The notes: a model not told the origin generated them from the sequence alone. Positions 23,233-31,661 are shown, numbered from the stretch's first letter. The stretch is 64,000 nt of DNA from JAKPQE01 sp041397845 (GCA_041397845.1 JAWKVW010000002.1:62001-126000), one strand, 5' to 3'. Numbers and translations are program-made.

Positions 23233-23690
23233 GGATATGCCCCATCCGGCCGGCGTTGTTCGGCGGCCAGCTCTGCGTCTTGATCATTGCCGACCCACTC
23301 GAAGAACGAGACCGGGTCGTCAGATCCTGATCCGACAGATTGAAGTTCGGCATCTGCCGGCGACCCTCGACGCCGGTCGGCTGCGTCTTGATCAGGTCTT
23401 GATCGCCTCGCGCGCGCCGGCCGGATCCTCGGCCCCGCCGTAACGGACGAACACATTGCGAAGCTCGGGCGCGAAATACGCCCCCTCGCCGTCGTATAGT
23501 CAACACGCATTGACCTCCCACACCCGCTTGCCGCGCTCCACCGCATCCGTCGGCGATGCCACGTCGTCCGACGTTCCCGTCACACATAGAAATGGCTGTG
23601 CGCCGTCAGCGCCAGGAAGATCACCAGGAAAAACAGCGATCCACCGTAGAAAATGTTGCGCGCTTGCGACTTCGTGAAACCTTCGCTCAT
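23229..23690 (-). CDS. norC: Nitric oxide reductase cytochrome c subunit NorC, haem site damaged
   Basis: Membrane-anchored cytochrome c that feeds electrons to NorB. The N-terminal half reads MSEGFTKSQARNIFYGG followed by one membrane helix and HSHFYV; the C-terminal half reads PNFNLSDQDLDDLVSFFEWVGN. The 462-base span gives about 153 residues, normal for NorC. The place of the CxxCH motif (near 23500-23515) shows only Asn-Ala-Cys-Val-Asp and then a disrupted stretch, as if about a dozen bases had been dropped, so the haem motif is missing as read. Other shifts surround it. A CRP/FNR-type site lies 63 bases upstream. Confidence 0.85.
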
Positions 23691-23752
23691 GCCCTCCTCC
23701 CCAAAGAGGTTGTGCCCAGCCTCAAAACCTGAACACACGCCCCAACCCAACC

Positions 23753-23766
23753 TTGACCAAAGTCAA
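23753..23766. promoter_or_regulatory. CRP/FNR-type site (NnrR/DNR/FixK class) upstream of norC
   Basis: Perfect inverted repeat TTGAC-CAAA-GTCAA, centred about 69 bases before the norC start on the minus strand. The same half-sites occur before nirS and nirE. Confidence 0.8.
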
Positions 23767-23968
23767 CCGGCTCAGGATCTGCGCGGCAGCAAGGATCAGG
23801 CGCCGACACGGGCGCCGACACTGGCGCCGGCTCGCGGCGGCGCCGGGCCGTGGAGGCGAGCGCGTGCAAGGGTGGGCGAACAGGCCTGCACTCGAGTTTG
23901 CGGCGGGGAAAAACGCCATGCCTTAATATGAGTGCACAAGCGTTCGGCAGCCTGCCGATGTTCATGGC

Positions 23969-23982
23969 TTGACTTTGGTCAA
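23969..23982. promoter_or_regulatory. CRP/FNR-type site (NnrR/DNR/FixK class) upstream of nirS
   Basis: Perfect inverted repeat TTGAC-TTTG-GTCAA centred about 63 bases before the nirS ATG, a position that fits class II activation with a leader of about 20 bases. Confidence 0.82.
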
Positions 23983-24038
23983 TGTTGCTCGACGGCGGGC
24001 ATTCGAGGGTTCCTCTCTTCATCGAACGGGGAGCGAAG

Positions 24039-25723
24039 ATGTCGATTGAAAGGAAACGGTCGAAGTCCGCGCTGCTGATTGGTGCGGGTCTTTCGATTCT
24101 CATGTCTGGCGCGGGCGTAGCCCTTGCCCCAGGACAAGGCGGCGGCGCGCAGGCTGTCGCCGGAAGCTACGAGCATTCCAGACCATCTACTTCCAGCGGT
24201 GCGCTGGCTGCCACGGCGTGCTGCGCAAGGGCGCGACGGGCAAGAGCCTCGAGCCGCATTGGTCAGAAGGACAAGGACGGCAACGTCACCGAGGGCGGTA
24301 CCCTCGAAAGCGGCCAGGAGCGCCTTGAGAAGATCAATTCTCTCTCGGCACCGAAGGCGGCATGAACAACTTCTCCGACATCATGACGGCGGAAGAGATC
24401 AAGTGGATGGCGACGTACATCCAGATGGATCCGCCGAAGCCGCCGGAGATGACCCTGCAGCAGATGAAGGACAGCCGGAAGATCTACGTCGATCCGAAGG
24501 ACTATCCGACCAAGCCGCTGCACGATCGCAACTGGGAAAACTTCTTCGTCGTGATCGAGCGTGACGTCGGCAAGGTGGCCATCATCGATGGCGACACCAG
24601 GAAGTGCTGGCCCACATCCCGACCGGCTATGCCGTGCACGTGATCAAGGCCTCCGAGCACCACAATGTCGAGCACATGGAGAACCCGGGCCGGTTCTGGT
24701 ACACCATGGGCCGCGACGGCAAGATGACCAAGATCGACCTCTGGCAGACGCCGGACAAGATGCTGGTCGCCGAAGTCAAGATCGCCTACGACGCCCGTGA
24801 CGTGGCGGTGTCGGGTGACGGCAAGTACGTCGCCGGTGGCGCCTACTGGCCTCCGCATTTCGTCATTGCCGACGCGGTGACGATGGAGCCGCTGAAGGTC
24901 GTCTCGACCCGTGGCGTGAACGTCGACGGCAACTATGTCGAAGGAGGTCGCGTTGCCGCCGTCTACACGACGCCGAACAGGCCCGGCTTCCTGATCGCCG
25001 CCAAGGAACTTGGCCAGATGTGGCAGGTCGACTACACCGACCTCGACAATCTGAAGATCACGAAGATGAACACGGCGAAGTTCCTGCATGACGGGTTCTT
25101 TGATCCGACCGGCCGGTACTTCCAGATCGCCGCGAACGCCTCCAACAAGATGGTCGTGGTCGATACCAAGGAAGCCAGCTTGAGGCGCTCATCGACGTCC
25201 CGACAAGCTGCCGCATCCGGGCCCGGGCGCCAACTGGGATGATCCGAAGTGCGGTCCGGTTGCCGGCACGACCCATCTGGGCGTCGGCAAGGTCACCGTC
25301 TGGGGCAATGATCCGGAGAAGCATCCGGACCAGGCCTGGAAGGTCTGCTACACCGTCGACACCGACGGTCCGGGCCTGTTCATCCGGACGCATCCGACCA
25401 GCAAGTACGTCTGGGCCGACCAGACCAAGCATCCGGATCCGGAAGTCCAGCAGGCGGTCAAGGTGATCGACAAGGAGACCGGCAAGGTCGTCAAGACGAT
25501 CCAGGTGACCGACGAGGAAGGCACCGCCGCCGTCCATATCGAATTCAACAAGGACGGCAGCGAGGTCTGGGTCTCGCATTGGAACATGAAGACCTCGAAG
25601 ACCGACAAGGGCGAGATCGTGATCTATGACGCGAACACGCTCGAGGAGAAGGCCCGCATCAAGGGTCTGTTCGCTCCGACCGGCAAGTTCAACGTCTTCA
25701 ACCGGACCAATCACGTCACCTGA
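24039..25723 (+). CDS. nirS: Cytochrome cd1 nitrite reductase NirS, frameshifted near both ends
   Basis: Periplasmic dissimilatory nitrite reductase (nitrite to NO) with a haem c domain and a haem d1 eight-bladed propeller. ATG 24039 follows GGGGAGCGAAG and opens a signal peptide. The haem c motif CAGCH is encoded at 24200-24214 in a different frame from the start, so an indel lies between. The d1 domain runs cleanly from about 24600 to 25160 (AHIPTGYAVHVIKASEHHN, FLHDGFFDPTGRYF with the first active-site His), breaks near 25165-25230, then reads LPHPGPGANWDDPKCG and GTTHLG with the second His, ending at 25723. About 560 residues intended. It has its own CRP/FNR-type site and its own terminator. 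Confidence 0.95.
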
Positions 25724-25741
25724 TCCGGGACGAACAAGGGG

Positions 25742-25772
25742 AGGGGCGGGCTTTTGCCCGCCCTTTCTTTTT
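25742..25772 (+). terminator. Rho-independent terminator after nirS
   Basis: Stem GGGCGGGC / GCCCGCCC (25744-25751 with 25756-25763), TTTT loop, followed by TTTCTTTTT. nirS can therefore be expressed as a single-gene message apart from the rest of the cluster. Confidence 0.88.
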
Positions 25773-25837
25773 CAGGGCGGCGCAGAAAGGGGCGCCGGAC
25801 ATTTATGGCCGGGAAGCCGGCGAACACGGCCGTCGGC

Positions 25838-25851
25838 ATGACCGAAGTCAA
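25838..25851. promoter_or_regulatory. Degenerate CRP/FNR-type site upstream of the NirT fusion gene
   Basis: ATGAC-CGAA-GTCAA differs from the other sites by one half-site base. It lies about 67 bases before the start of the multihaem gene, the same distance as at nirS and norC. Confidence 0.5.
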
Positions 25852-25911
25852 GGCCGGGCGGGCGATCGCCTGCGAATCTCCGGCAGGTGAAATTCACGGG
25901 GCGCGAAGCAA

Positions 25912-27759
25912 ATGACCGAAGCGGGCGGAGCGACAAAAATCAAGGGACGGAGCTGGCGGCGTTTTGCGCTGTTCGGCGTGCCGATCGTCGGGGCGGCGGT
26001 GTTCTTCATCGCCGGCATCATATTCTGGGGCGGTTTCAACACCGCCATGGAAGCGACGAACACGCTCGGCTTCTGCATCTCGTGTCACGAGATGGAAGAC
26101 ACCGTCTATCAGGAATACAAGAAGACCATCCACTTCCAGAACCGCACGGGCGTCCGGGCCGTCTGCTCCGATTGCCATGTGCCGGATCCGTGGATTCACA
26201 AGGTCATTCGCAAGGTCAAGGCGTCGCGCGAGCTCTATCACAAGGTGATGGGCACGATCGACACGCCGGCCAAGTTCGAGGAACACCGGCTGGAGCTGGC
26301 CAAGAACGTCTGGCACGCGATGAAGACGACGGATTCGCGGGAATGCCGGAACTGCCATAACTTCCAGTCGATGGCGCCGGAATTCCAGCGGCCGCGGGCG
26401 CGCAAGCAGCACCTCAACGCTTTCGAGACCGGCCAGACCTGCATCGACTGCCACAAGGGCATCGCCCACAAGAACGTCCGCGACATGCTGACCGACGAAG
26501 AGCTCGAGACGCTCGAGAAGCCGTCGCCGGCCTATGTTCGCGAGGTGCCGCAGAGCTATCTCGACAGCCTAGCCCGCATCGAGGCGAAGGAGGCCGACGA
26601 GGCCGCCAAGGCCGAGGCGGACGCCAAGGCGGCCGAGGATGCGGTGAAGGCAAAGATCGCCTCGGCGGTCGAGGCGGCGCGGGCCGAAGAGCAGAAGAAG
26701 GCGGCGGCGATGGCTGCCGCGGCGGCTCCGGCCGGCGAAGGTGCGGCGGCTCCGGCGGCGGCGGCGCCTGCCGCTCCGGCGGCGGCCGGCGGCACGGTTG
26801 CCAGCAATGTCGACTGGAACGCCGTTCCGGCCAAGACCGTGACGCTGTTCTATCCGGGCCAGGCGTCGTTCGAGTGGGTGCAGAACGGCAAGGACCATGG
26901 CGGCGCGCGTCCGTTCACCAAGGGTGGCGATCGTTGCTCGACCTGCCATGCCAAGGAACTGAAGGACATGGGCACCAAGATCGTGACCGGCACGAAGGCG
27001 GAGCCGACCCCGATCCCCGGCAAGCGTCCGGCCATCGACATGAACCTCCAGGCCGTTCATGACGACCAGAATCTCTATCTGCGCCTGCAGTGGCCGAACG
27101 CCGAGCACACGCCGGTTCCGTTCGTCGACGGCGGCAAGATGGACCCGGAGAACCAGATCAAGGTCGCGATGATGATCTCCGGCACCGGCATCGACAAGGT
27201 CGACCAGGCCGGCTGCTGGGTCACCTGCCACCACGACAGCCGCTACATGCCGGATGCTCCGGATGCGGCGGCGCTCGAGGCGGCCAAGGACGTGGCGACC
27301 AAGCTTGGCGTGACCGACGGCGTTACCAAGTACATCGCCGAATCGCGGACCGAGATCGAGATCAAGGGGCGCGACGATTCCCCGCGCGGCGGCTGGAAGA
27401 ACCTGAAGGCCGACGGCGATCTCGAAGCGATGATGCAGGCCGGCAGTTTCATGGACCTGCTGCGCGTCAAGTCGGGCGGAGCGGTCGAGAACGGCCACAT
27501 CGTCGACCACCGGGCAATGAACGATCCGTCGGCGGTTGCCGGCGAGGCCAAGCTCGAGGGCGATACCTGGACGGTGGTCATCAGCCGTCCGCTGGCGCCG
27601 AACGCGGCCGGCGACATCAACCTGGAAGCCGGCAAGACCTATACCGTCGGCTTCGCCATCCACGACGACTACACCACCGCGCGGTTCCATCACGTCTCGC
27701 TCGAGTATCATCTCGGCCTTGACGACGGGGCGGCCGATATCAATGTAGTCAAGCAGTAA
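25912..27759 (+). CDS. NapC/NirT-type tetrahaem cytochrome fused to an EB_dh-type cytochrome domain
   Basis: A 615-residue membrane-anchored multihaem protein. One helix at about residues 18-40 is followed by a NapC/NirT domain with four haem motifs: CISCH (55-59), CSDCH (85-89), CRNCH (145-149) and CIDCH (177-181). A charged, then Ala/Pro-rich linker spans about 222-295. The C-terminal part (about 300-615) resembles the haem-binding domain of ethylbenzene dehydrogenase-related cytochromes (EB_dh), with CSTCH (342-346) and an unusual CWVTCH with three residues between the cysteines (435-440). NapC/NirT proteins carry electrons from quinol to periplasmic reductases; here NirS is the obvious partner (inference). 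Frame clean; GTG-free ATG start. Not named nirT because of the fusion. Confidence 0.88.
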   Translation: MTEAGGATKIKGRSWRRFALFGVPIVGAAVFFIAGIIFWGGFNTAMEATNTLGFCISCHEMEDTVYQEYKKTIHFQNRTGVRAVCSDCHVPDPWIHKVIRKVKASRELYHKVMGTIDTPAKFEEHRLELAKNVWHAMKTTDSRECRNCHNFQSMAPEFQRPRARKQHLNAFETGQTCIDCHKGIAHKNVRDMLTDEELETLEKPSPAYVREVPQSYLDSLARIEAKEADEAAKAEADAKAAEDAVKAKIASAVEAARAEEQKKAAAMAAAAAPAGEGAAAPAAAAPAAPAAAGGTVASNVDWNAVPAKTVTLFYPGQASFEWVQNGKDHGGARPFTKGGDRCSTCHAKELKDMGTKIVTGTKAEPTPIPGKRPAIDMNLQAVHDDQNLYLRLQWPNAEHTPVPFVDGGKMDPENQIKVAMMISGTGIDKVDQAGCWVTCHHDSRYMPDAPDAAALEAAKDVATKLGVTDGVTKYIAESRTEIEIKGRDDSPRGGWKNLKADGDLEAMMQAGSFMDLLRVKSGGAVENGHIVDHRAMNDPSAVAGEAKLEGDTWTVVISRPLAPNAAGDINLEAGKTYTVGFAIHDDYTTARFHHVSLEYHLGLDDGAADINVVKQ

Positions 27760-27766
27760 GCAGCTT

Positions 27767-27797
27767 CTGGCGGCCGGCATCACCGGCCGCCAGTCCT
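27767..27797 (+). terminator. Strong hairpin between the NirT fusion and cupredoxin genes
   Basis: Perfect 11-base-pair stem CTGGCGGCCGG / CCGGCCGCCAG with a five-base loop, followed by TCCTT. The T-run is weak, so it may attenuate or stabilise the upstream message rather than fully stop transcription. Confidence 0.5.
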
Positions 27798-27841
27798 TGC
27801 AACTGCCGGCCATTCCGGCCGGAGGCAACGGAGGATCTGTC

Positions 27842-28264
27842 ATGCGAACCTACGTCGCCCTCGCGGCTCTGTTTCTTTCGACCGGCTTTTTCTGCGGGAC
27901 GGCTGTTGCCGCCTCGGACGAGGAAAAGGCCAAGGTCTGCGCCGAGGCGGAGGTCCGCTACAAGGAGCTCTACGGCAAGGCGCCGTCGGAAGAGCCGGTG
28001 ACCATCGTCACCATGTACAAGTACCAGTTCTGCCCGGAAAACGTCACGGTGAAGCCGGGCACGACGGTGCGCTGGGTCAATATCGACAAGCGCACGAGCC
28101 ATTCCTACTGGTTCCGCGACGCGGGCAAGGAAGAGTCCGAGCGGATGTTCCCGGAGGACACGGCGGAGATGACCTTCGACATGCCGCCGGGAGAATATTC
28201 CTATCTGTGCGGGCCGCACTGGGACACGCACGGCATGATCGGCAAGGTGATCGTTGCCGAATGA
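27842..28264 (+). CDS. Periplasmic cupredoxin (plastocyanin/azurin-like)
   Basis: A 140-residue type 1 copper protein. ATG 27842 follows GGAGGATCTGTC and opens a signal peptide ending at AVAA. The cupredoxin fold shows PENVTVKPGTTVRWVN, then a His ligand in RTSHSYWF and the Cys-His-Met ligands in YLCGPHWDTHGM near the end. It follows the multihaem gene by 82 bases and precedes the MocR gene. Azurin and pseudoazurin donate electrons to nitrite reductases in other denitrifiers, so a role as donor to NirS or the multihaem protein is a reasonable inference. The exact subfamily was not recognised. Confidence 0.85.
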   Translation: MRTYVALAALFLSTGFFCGTAVAASDEEKAKVCAEAEVRYKELYGKAPSEEPVTIVTMYKYQFCPENVTVKPGTTVRWVNIDKRTSHSYWFRDAGKEESERMFPEDTAEMTFDMPPGEYSYLCGPHWDTHGMIGKVIVAE

Positions 28265-28287
28265 CACCGGCGCTGTACCAGCCGTTT

Positions 28288-28305
28288 TGGTGACAACTGT
28301 CACCA
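28288..28305. promoter_or_regulatory. Palindromic operator candidate before the MocR gene
   Basis: TGGTGACA-AC-TGTCACCA is a perfect palindrome with eight-base arms, 83 bases before the MocR start and 23 after the cupredoxin stop. Its TGGT/ACCA ends resemble GntR-family sites, so autoregulation is the likely role. Confidence 0.55.
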
Positions 28306-28387
28306 TCGAACACCGGCATGAGCCTTGACGTGAAGGGAGCGGGAACGACAATGCTCCCTTCGTGTCCGTTGAAGGGGCTCGTCGTCC

Positions 28388-29884
28388 GTGCCGGTGCCAT
28401 CGCTTCCCCTCATCGTCGATCCCGATAGCCCGACCAGCCTGCAGCGCCAGATCGTCGAGCAGATACGTCGTCTCGTCGCTGGCGATGCGTTGCGGCCGGA
28501 GACGCCGCTGCCGTCGATCCGCCGGCTGGCGGGGGATCTCGGGGTGGCGCGCAACACGGTCGTCCAGGCCTATGAGCGCCTGATCGCGGAGGGCTATCTG
28601 GAGGCGCGGCCGCAGGTCGGAACCTTCGTCGCCAAAGTGCCGCCGGCGTCGGCGCGGCTGCCCGAGGGCGCGGATGCCGGCGGCGGCGAGGGCGCGTTGC
28701 CGGCCTGCCAGTTTCAGGGGCGGCGCCACCATATCTTTCCGGCGGCCAAGCGCGCGGCCATCGATTTTCGTGTCGGCCGGCCCGATCCCTGGTCATTTCC
28801 ATTCAACCGCTGGAAGCGGCTGCTCGCGGCGTGCCTCAATCGTGCATCCGTCCAGCTTACGGAATACGGCGACCCGCAGGGCCTTTCGGCGCTGCGTCAG
28901 GCGATCGCCGACAAGGTCGCACCGATGCGCGGCATCGCGGTCGAGCCGAGCCAGGTCATCATCACCGTCGGAATCCAGGAGGCGATCAATCTCGCCATTC
29001 AGGCGTTCGTGTCGCCGGGCTCGCGCGTCGTCGTCGAGGACCCCTGCTATCAGGGGGCGGCCTATGCCCTGCAGCGGGCAGGGGCGATGGTTTCGGCGGT
29101 TCCGGTCGATGATGGCGGCCTCAGGGTTGACCTGCTGCCGCCGGGGCCGGTCCGTCTCATCTATGTGACGCCGTCGCACCAGTATCCGCTCGGCGGGGTG
29201 CTGTCGCTGGAGCGGCGGCGATCGCTGCTCGAATGGGCGCGGGCGACGGGCGCCCTCATCATCGAGGACGACTATGACGGCGACTTTCGACACGAGAATG
29301 CGCCGCTGCCGGCACTTGCGGCTCTCGATGGCCTCAACAGCGTCATCCACATGGGAACGTTCTCGAAGTCGCTCGGGGCGGGCCTGCGGATCGGCTACAT
29401 GCTCGTGCCGAAGCCGATCGCGGCCGCGCTCACCGACCTCAAGGCCCTGCTCAACAACGGCAATTCCTGGCTGGAGCAGGCAGCGCTGGCGGACTACATC
29501 GGCAGCGGCGCCTATGGCGAGCATATCTGCGAGATCCGGACGCTCTACCGCCGGCGGCGCGATGTGCTCGTCGCCGCGATCGGGCGGGCATTCGGCGACA
29601 GCGACGTTACGGGGTGCGACGGCGGCATGCATGTCGCCTGGCATCTGCCGCCGGACATGCCCGATGCGGCCGTGCTGGCCGAGCGCCTGCAGATGCAGGG
29701 CGTTGCCGTCTACACGCTTGGCACGGGCGGGGCGGCGGCGTTCGGTCCGGACAGCCAGTGGCCGCGCACGCTGCTGCTTGGCTATGTCGCGGTCGCCGAG
29801 CCCGACATCGAAAGAGCGGTCGAGCTGATGGCCCGCGAGCGGTTGCCACGGCCCCGGCCGCAGCATTCCGACTACCAGATCTGA
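28388..29884 (+). CDS. MocR-type GntR regulator with aminotransferase-like domain
   Basis: A 498-residue transcription factor of the MocR/PdxR group: an N-terminal winged-helix GntR domain (LRPETPLPSIRRLAGDLGVARNTVVQAYERL, residues about 35-75) joined to a fold-type I aminotransferase-like domain. The PLP-binding Lys lies in GTFSKSLGAG at about residue 327, with EDDYDGDF upstream as in the family. The start is GTG at 28388. It sits inside the nir cluster in the same direction, between the cupredoxin and a cd1-type gene. Known MocR proteins sense PLP or amino compounds; any link to denitrification is unknown. It could be a passenger. Confidence 0.9.
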   Translation: MPVPSLPLIVDPDSPTSLQRQIVEQIRRLVAGDALRPETPLPSIRRLAGDLGVARNTVVQAYERLIAEGYLEARPQVGTFVAKVPPASARLPEGADAGGGEGALPACQFQGRRHHIFPAAKRAAIDFRVGRPDPWSFPFNRWKRLLAACLNRASVQLTEYGDPQGLSALRQAIADKVAPMRGIAVEPSQVIITVGIQEAINLAIQAFVSPGSRVVVEDPCYQGAAYALQRAGAMVSAVPVDDGGLRVDLLPPGPVRLIYVTPSHQYPLGGVLSLERRRSLLEWARATGALIIEDDYDGDFRHENAPLPALAALDGLNSVIHMGTFSKSLGAGLRIGYMLVPKPIAAALTDLKALLNNGNSWLEQAALADYIGSGAYGEHICEIRTLYRRRRDVLVAAIGRAFGDSDVTGCDGGMHVAWHLPPDMPDAAVLAERLQMQGVAVYTLGTGGAAAFGPDSQWPRTLLLGYVAVAEPDIERAVELMARERLPRPRPQHSDYQI

Positions 29885-30021
29885 CCCCACCTCAATGCCG
29901 ATGTCTGGCTCTTTCCGGCAGCAGCCGACCGCCGGCACCTTGAGGCACCAGCCTGACGGCCCGCCGGTACGGTTCCGGCGATCGGTCCGGCTCGCAAAGT
30001 GCCAACAAGACGAGGTGTGTC

Positions 30022-31572
30022 ATGAAAGCCCGCTTTTTCCTCCTGCTGTCGGCAGGCGCCCTTGCGCTGGCGTCTGCGGCAAGCGCTGCCGAGCCTGACG
30101 GCAAGGCCCTTTTTGCCGCCAACTGCGCGACCTGCCACGGCATGGACCTTGGCGGCTATATCGCGCCGGCGCTGAACCGGGATTCCCTTCAGGACAGGTT
30201 CAACATCGACATGCTGCCGGCGTTCATCGCCGGGGGCGTGCCGAACACGTTGATGCCGGCCTGGGAGGGCAAGCTGTCGCCCGAGGAGCTTCAGGCCATC
30301 GCCAGCTACGTGCTGGAGACGCCGAAGCAGTCGGTCACGTGGAGCATCGAGGATATCCGGCGGTCGCTCGAGGTTTATGTCGCCGACGAAGCCAGCCTAC
30401 CGGCCGCGCCGGCCTATGCGATCGAGTCGATTGACGATCTGATGGCCGTCGTGGCGCGCGGGCGCTATTCCAGGGACACCTCCAAGGTCGTCTTCCTCAA
30501 CGGCGCGACCAACGACGTCGTCGGCGAGGTTGCCGTCGACCGGGCGCCGCACATCGTCGACTTCGATCCGGCGAGCGATCGCTGGGCCTATGTGAAGACG
30601 GATGGCGGCCGCCTCTACAAGATCGACCTTTATTCGATGAAGGCGGTGCGAAGCGTGCAGGTCGGCTACACGGGGCCGTCGCTCGCCGTGTCGTGGGACG
30701 GCCGCTATGTCGCTGCCGGTTCGTTCGTGCCGAACACGGCGGCCATTCTCGATGCCGCGACGCTCGAGCCGGTGAAGTTCCTCGACCTCGGCGGCATCAA
30801 TCCCGACGGAAAGGAAGTCGAGGCGGATTCGGGCTCGATCACGGCGACGCCGTATGGGCCATATATCGCCTTCACGCTCGAGCAGGCCGGGCAGGTCTGG
30901 ATCGTCGACACGTCCAGGCCGGACCTGCCGGTGACCAAGATCACCAATGTCGGCAGGCACCTGCACGATTCCTACCTGTCGCCGGACGGCCGCTACATGT
31001 TCGTTGCCGCCTATGACGACAACAAGATCGCCGTCATCGACTTCGAAACGAAGCAGAAGGTCCGCGACATCGCCGCCGGCTGCGTGCCGCATACCGGCTC
31101 GGGCGCCGTCTACAAGACCAAGGCCGGCCGCACGCTCGGCGTCCAGACCAATTTCGGTTCGGGCAAGACCTGCGACAAGACCGTGGTGACGGTGTTCGAC
31201 GTCGACAGCGGCGAGGTCGTGAAGCAGATCCCGGTCACGGGCGGCACCGAGTCGCCGGCGGCACATCCGGCTGCCCCGTATTTCGTCGTCGACATCATTT
31301 CGGGCGACGACGTCGACAAGGTGACGCTTATCAACAAGGAAAGCCTCGAAGTCGAAAAGGTCCTGGAAGTCGGCGGGCACGCCTATTTTCCGGAATTCAC
31401 GGCGCGCGGCGACTTCCTCTATGTGAGCGCCGGCTATGACGGCGACAAGCTCGTCATCTTCCGGTCCGACACTCTTGAGCGGGTGAAGGAAATTCCCATG
31501 GAGAGCCCGGCCGGCATCTTCTCGCACATCCGTCCGAAGGTGCGCACGGTCGGCCTTGCCCCGCAGGACTGA
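30022..31572 (+). CDS. Cytochrome c plus d1-type propeller protein, NirS/NirN paralogue
   Basis: A 516-residue periplasmic protein with a signal peptide (cleavage near residue 22), a haem c motif CATCH at residues 35-39 with a distal LMPAWEG Met, and an eight-bladed propeller of the NirS/NirN/NirF type. By eye it aligns with NirS at GRHLHDSYLSPDGRYMF (His315 matching the first active-site His) and VPHTGSGAV, but the position of the second NirS active-site His (TTHLG) reads QTNFGSG, with Asn377. It is distinct from nirN at 37220 and from nirF. Possible roles are a haem d1 chaperone or electron-transfer partner, or a divergent reductase; none is proven. ATG after GACGAGGTGTGTC; frame clean. Confidence 0.82.
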   Translation: MKARFFLLLSAGALALASAASAAEPDGKALFAANCATCHGMDLGGYIAPALNRDSLQDRFNIDMLPAFIAGGVPNTLMPAWEGKLSPEELQAIASYVLETPKQSVTWSIEDIRRSLEVYVADEASLPAAPAYAIESIDDLMAVVARGRYSRDTSKVVFLNGATNDVVGEVAVDRAPHIVDFDPASDRWAYVKTDGGRLYKIDLYSMKAVRSVQVGYTGPSLAVSWDGRYVAAGSFVPNTAAILDAATLEPVKFLDLGGINPDGKEVEADSGSITATPYGPYIAFTLEQAGQVWIVDTSRPDLPVTKITNVGRHLHDSYLSPDGRYMFVAAYDDNKIAVIDFETKQKVRDIAAGCVPHTGSGAVYKTKAGRTLGVQTNFGSGKTCDKTVVTVFDVDSGEVVKQIPVTGGTESPAAHPAAPYFVVDIISGDDVDKVTLINKESLEVEKVLEVGGHAYFPEFTARGDFLYVSAGYDGDKLVIFRSDTLERVKEIPMESPAGIFSHIRPKVRTVGLAPQD

Positions 31573-31647
31573 CAGCAGGCCCCCCGGCGGCATCTGTTCC
31601 GTCTCGAGGTGCCGCCCGACCGCCATCCGCCTCTCGGAGGGTGGCGG

Positions 31648-31661
31648 TTGACTAAAGTCAA
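31648..31661. promoter_or_regulatory. CRP/FNR-type site (NnrR/DNR/FixK class) upstream of nirE
   Basis: Perfect inverted repeat TTGAC-TAAA-GTCAA centred about 67 bases before the chosen nirE start. It marks the promoter of the nirE-to-nirN operon and argues against the far-upstream GTG start at 31680. Confidence 0.82.

Noticed and set aside
28288..28305. The MocR palindrome considered as a terminator for the cupredoxin gene
   Set aside because: Arms are only moderately G+C-rich with a two-base centre and no following T-run, so a protein-binding site is more likely.
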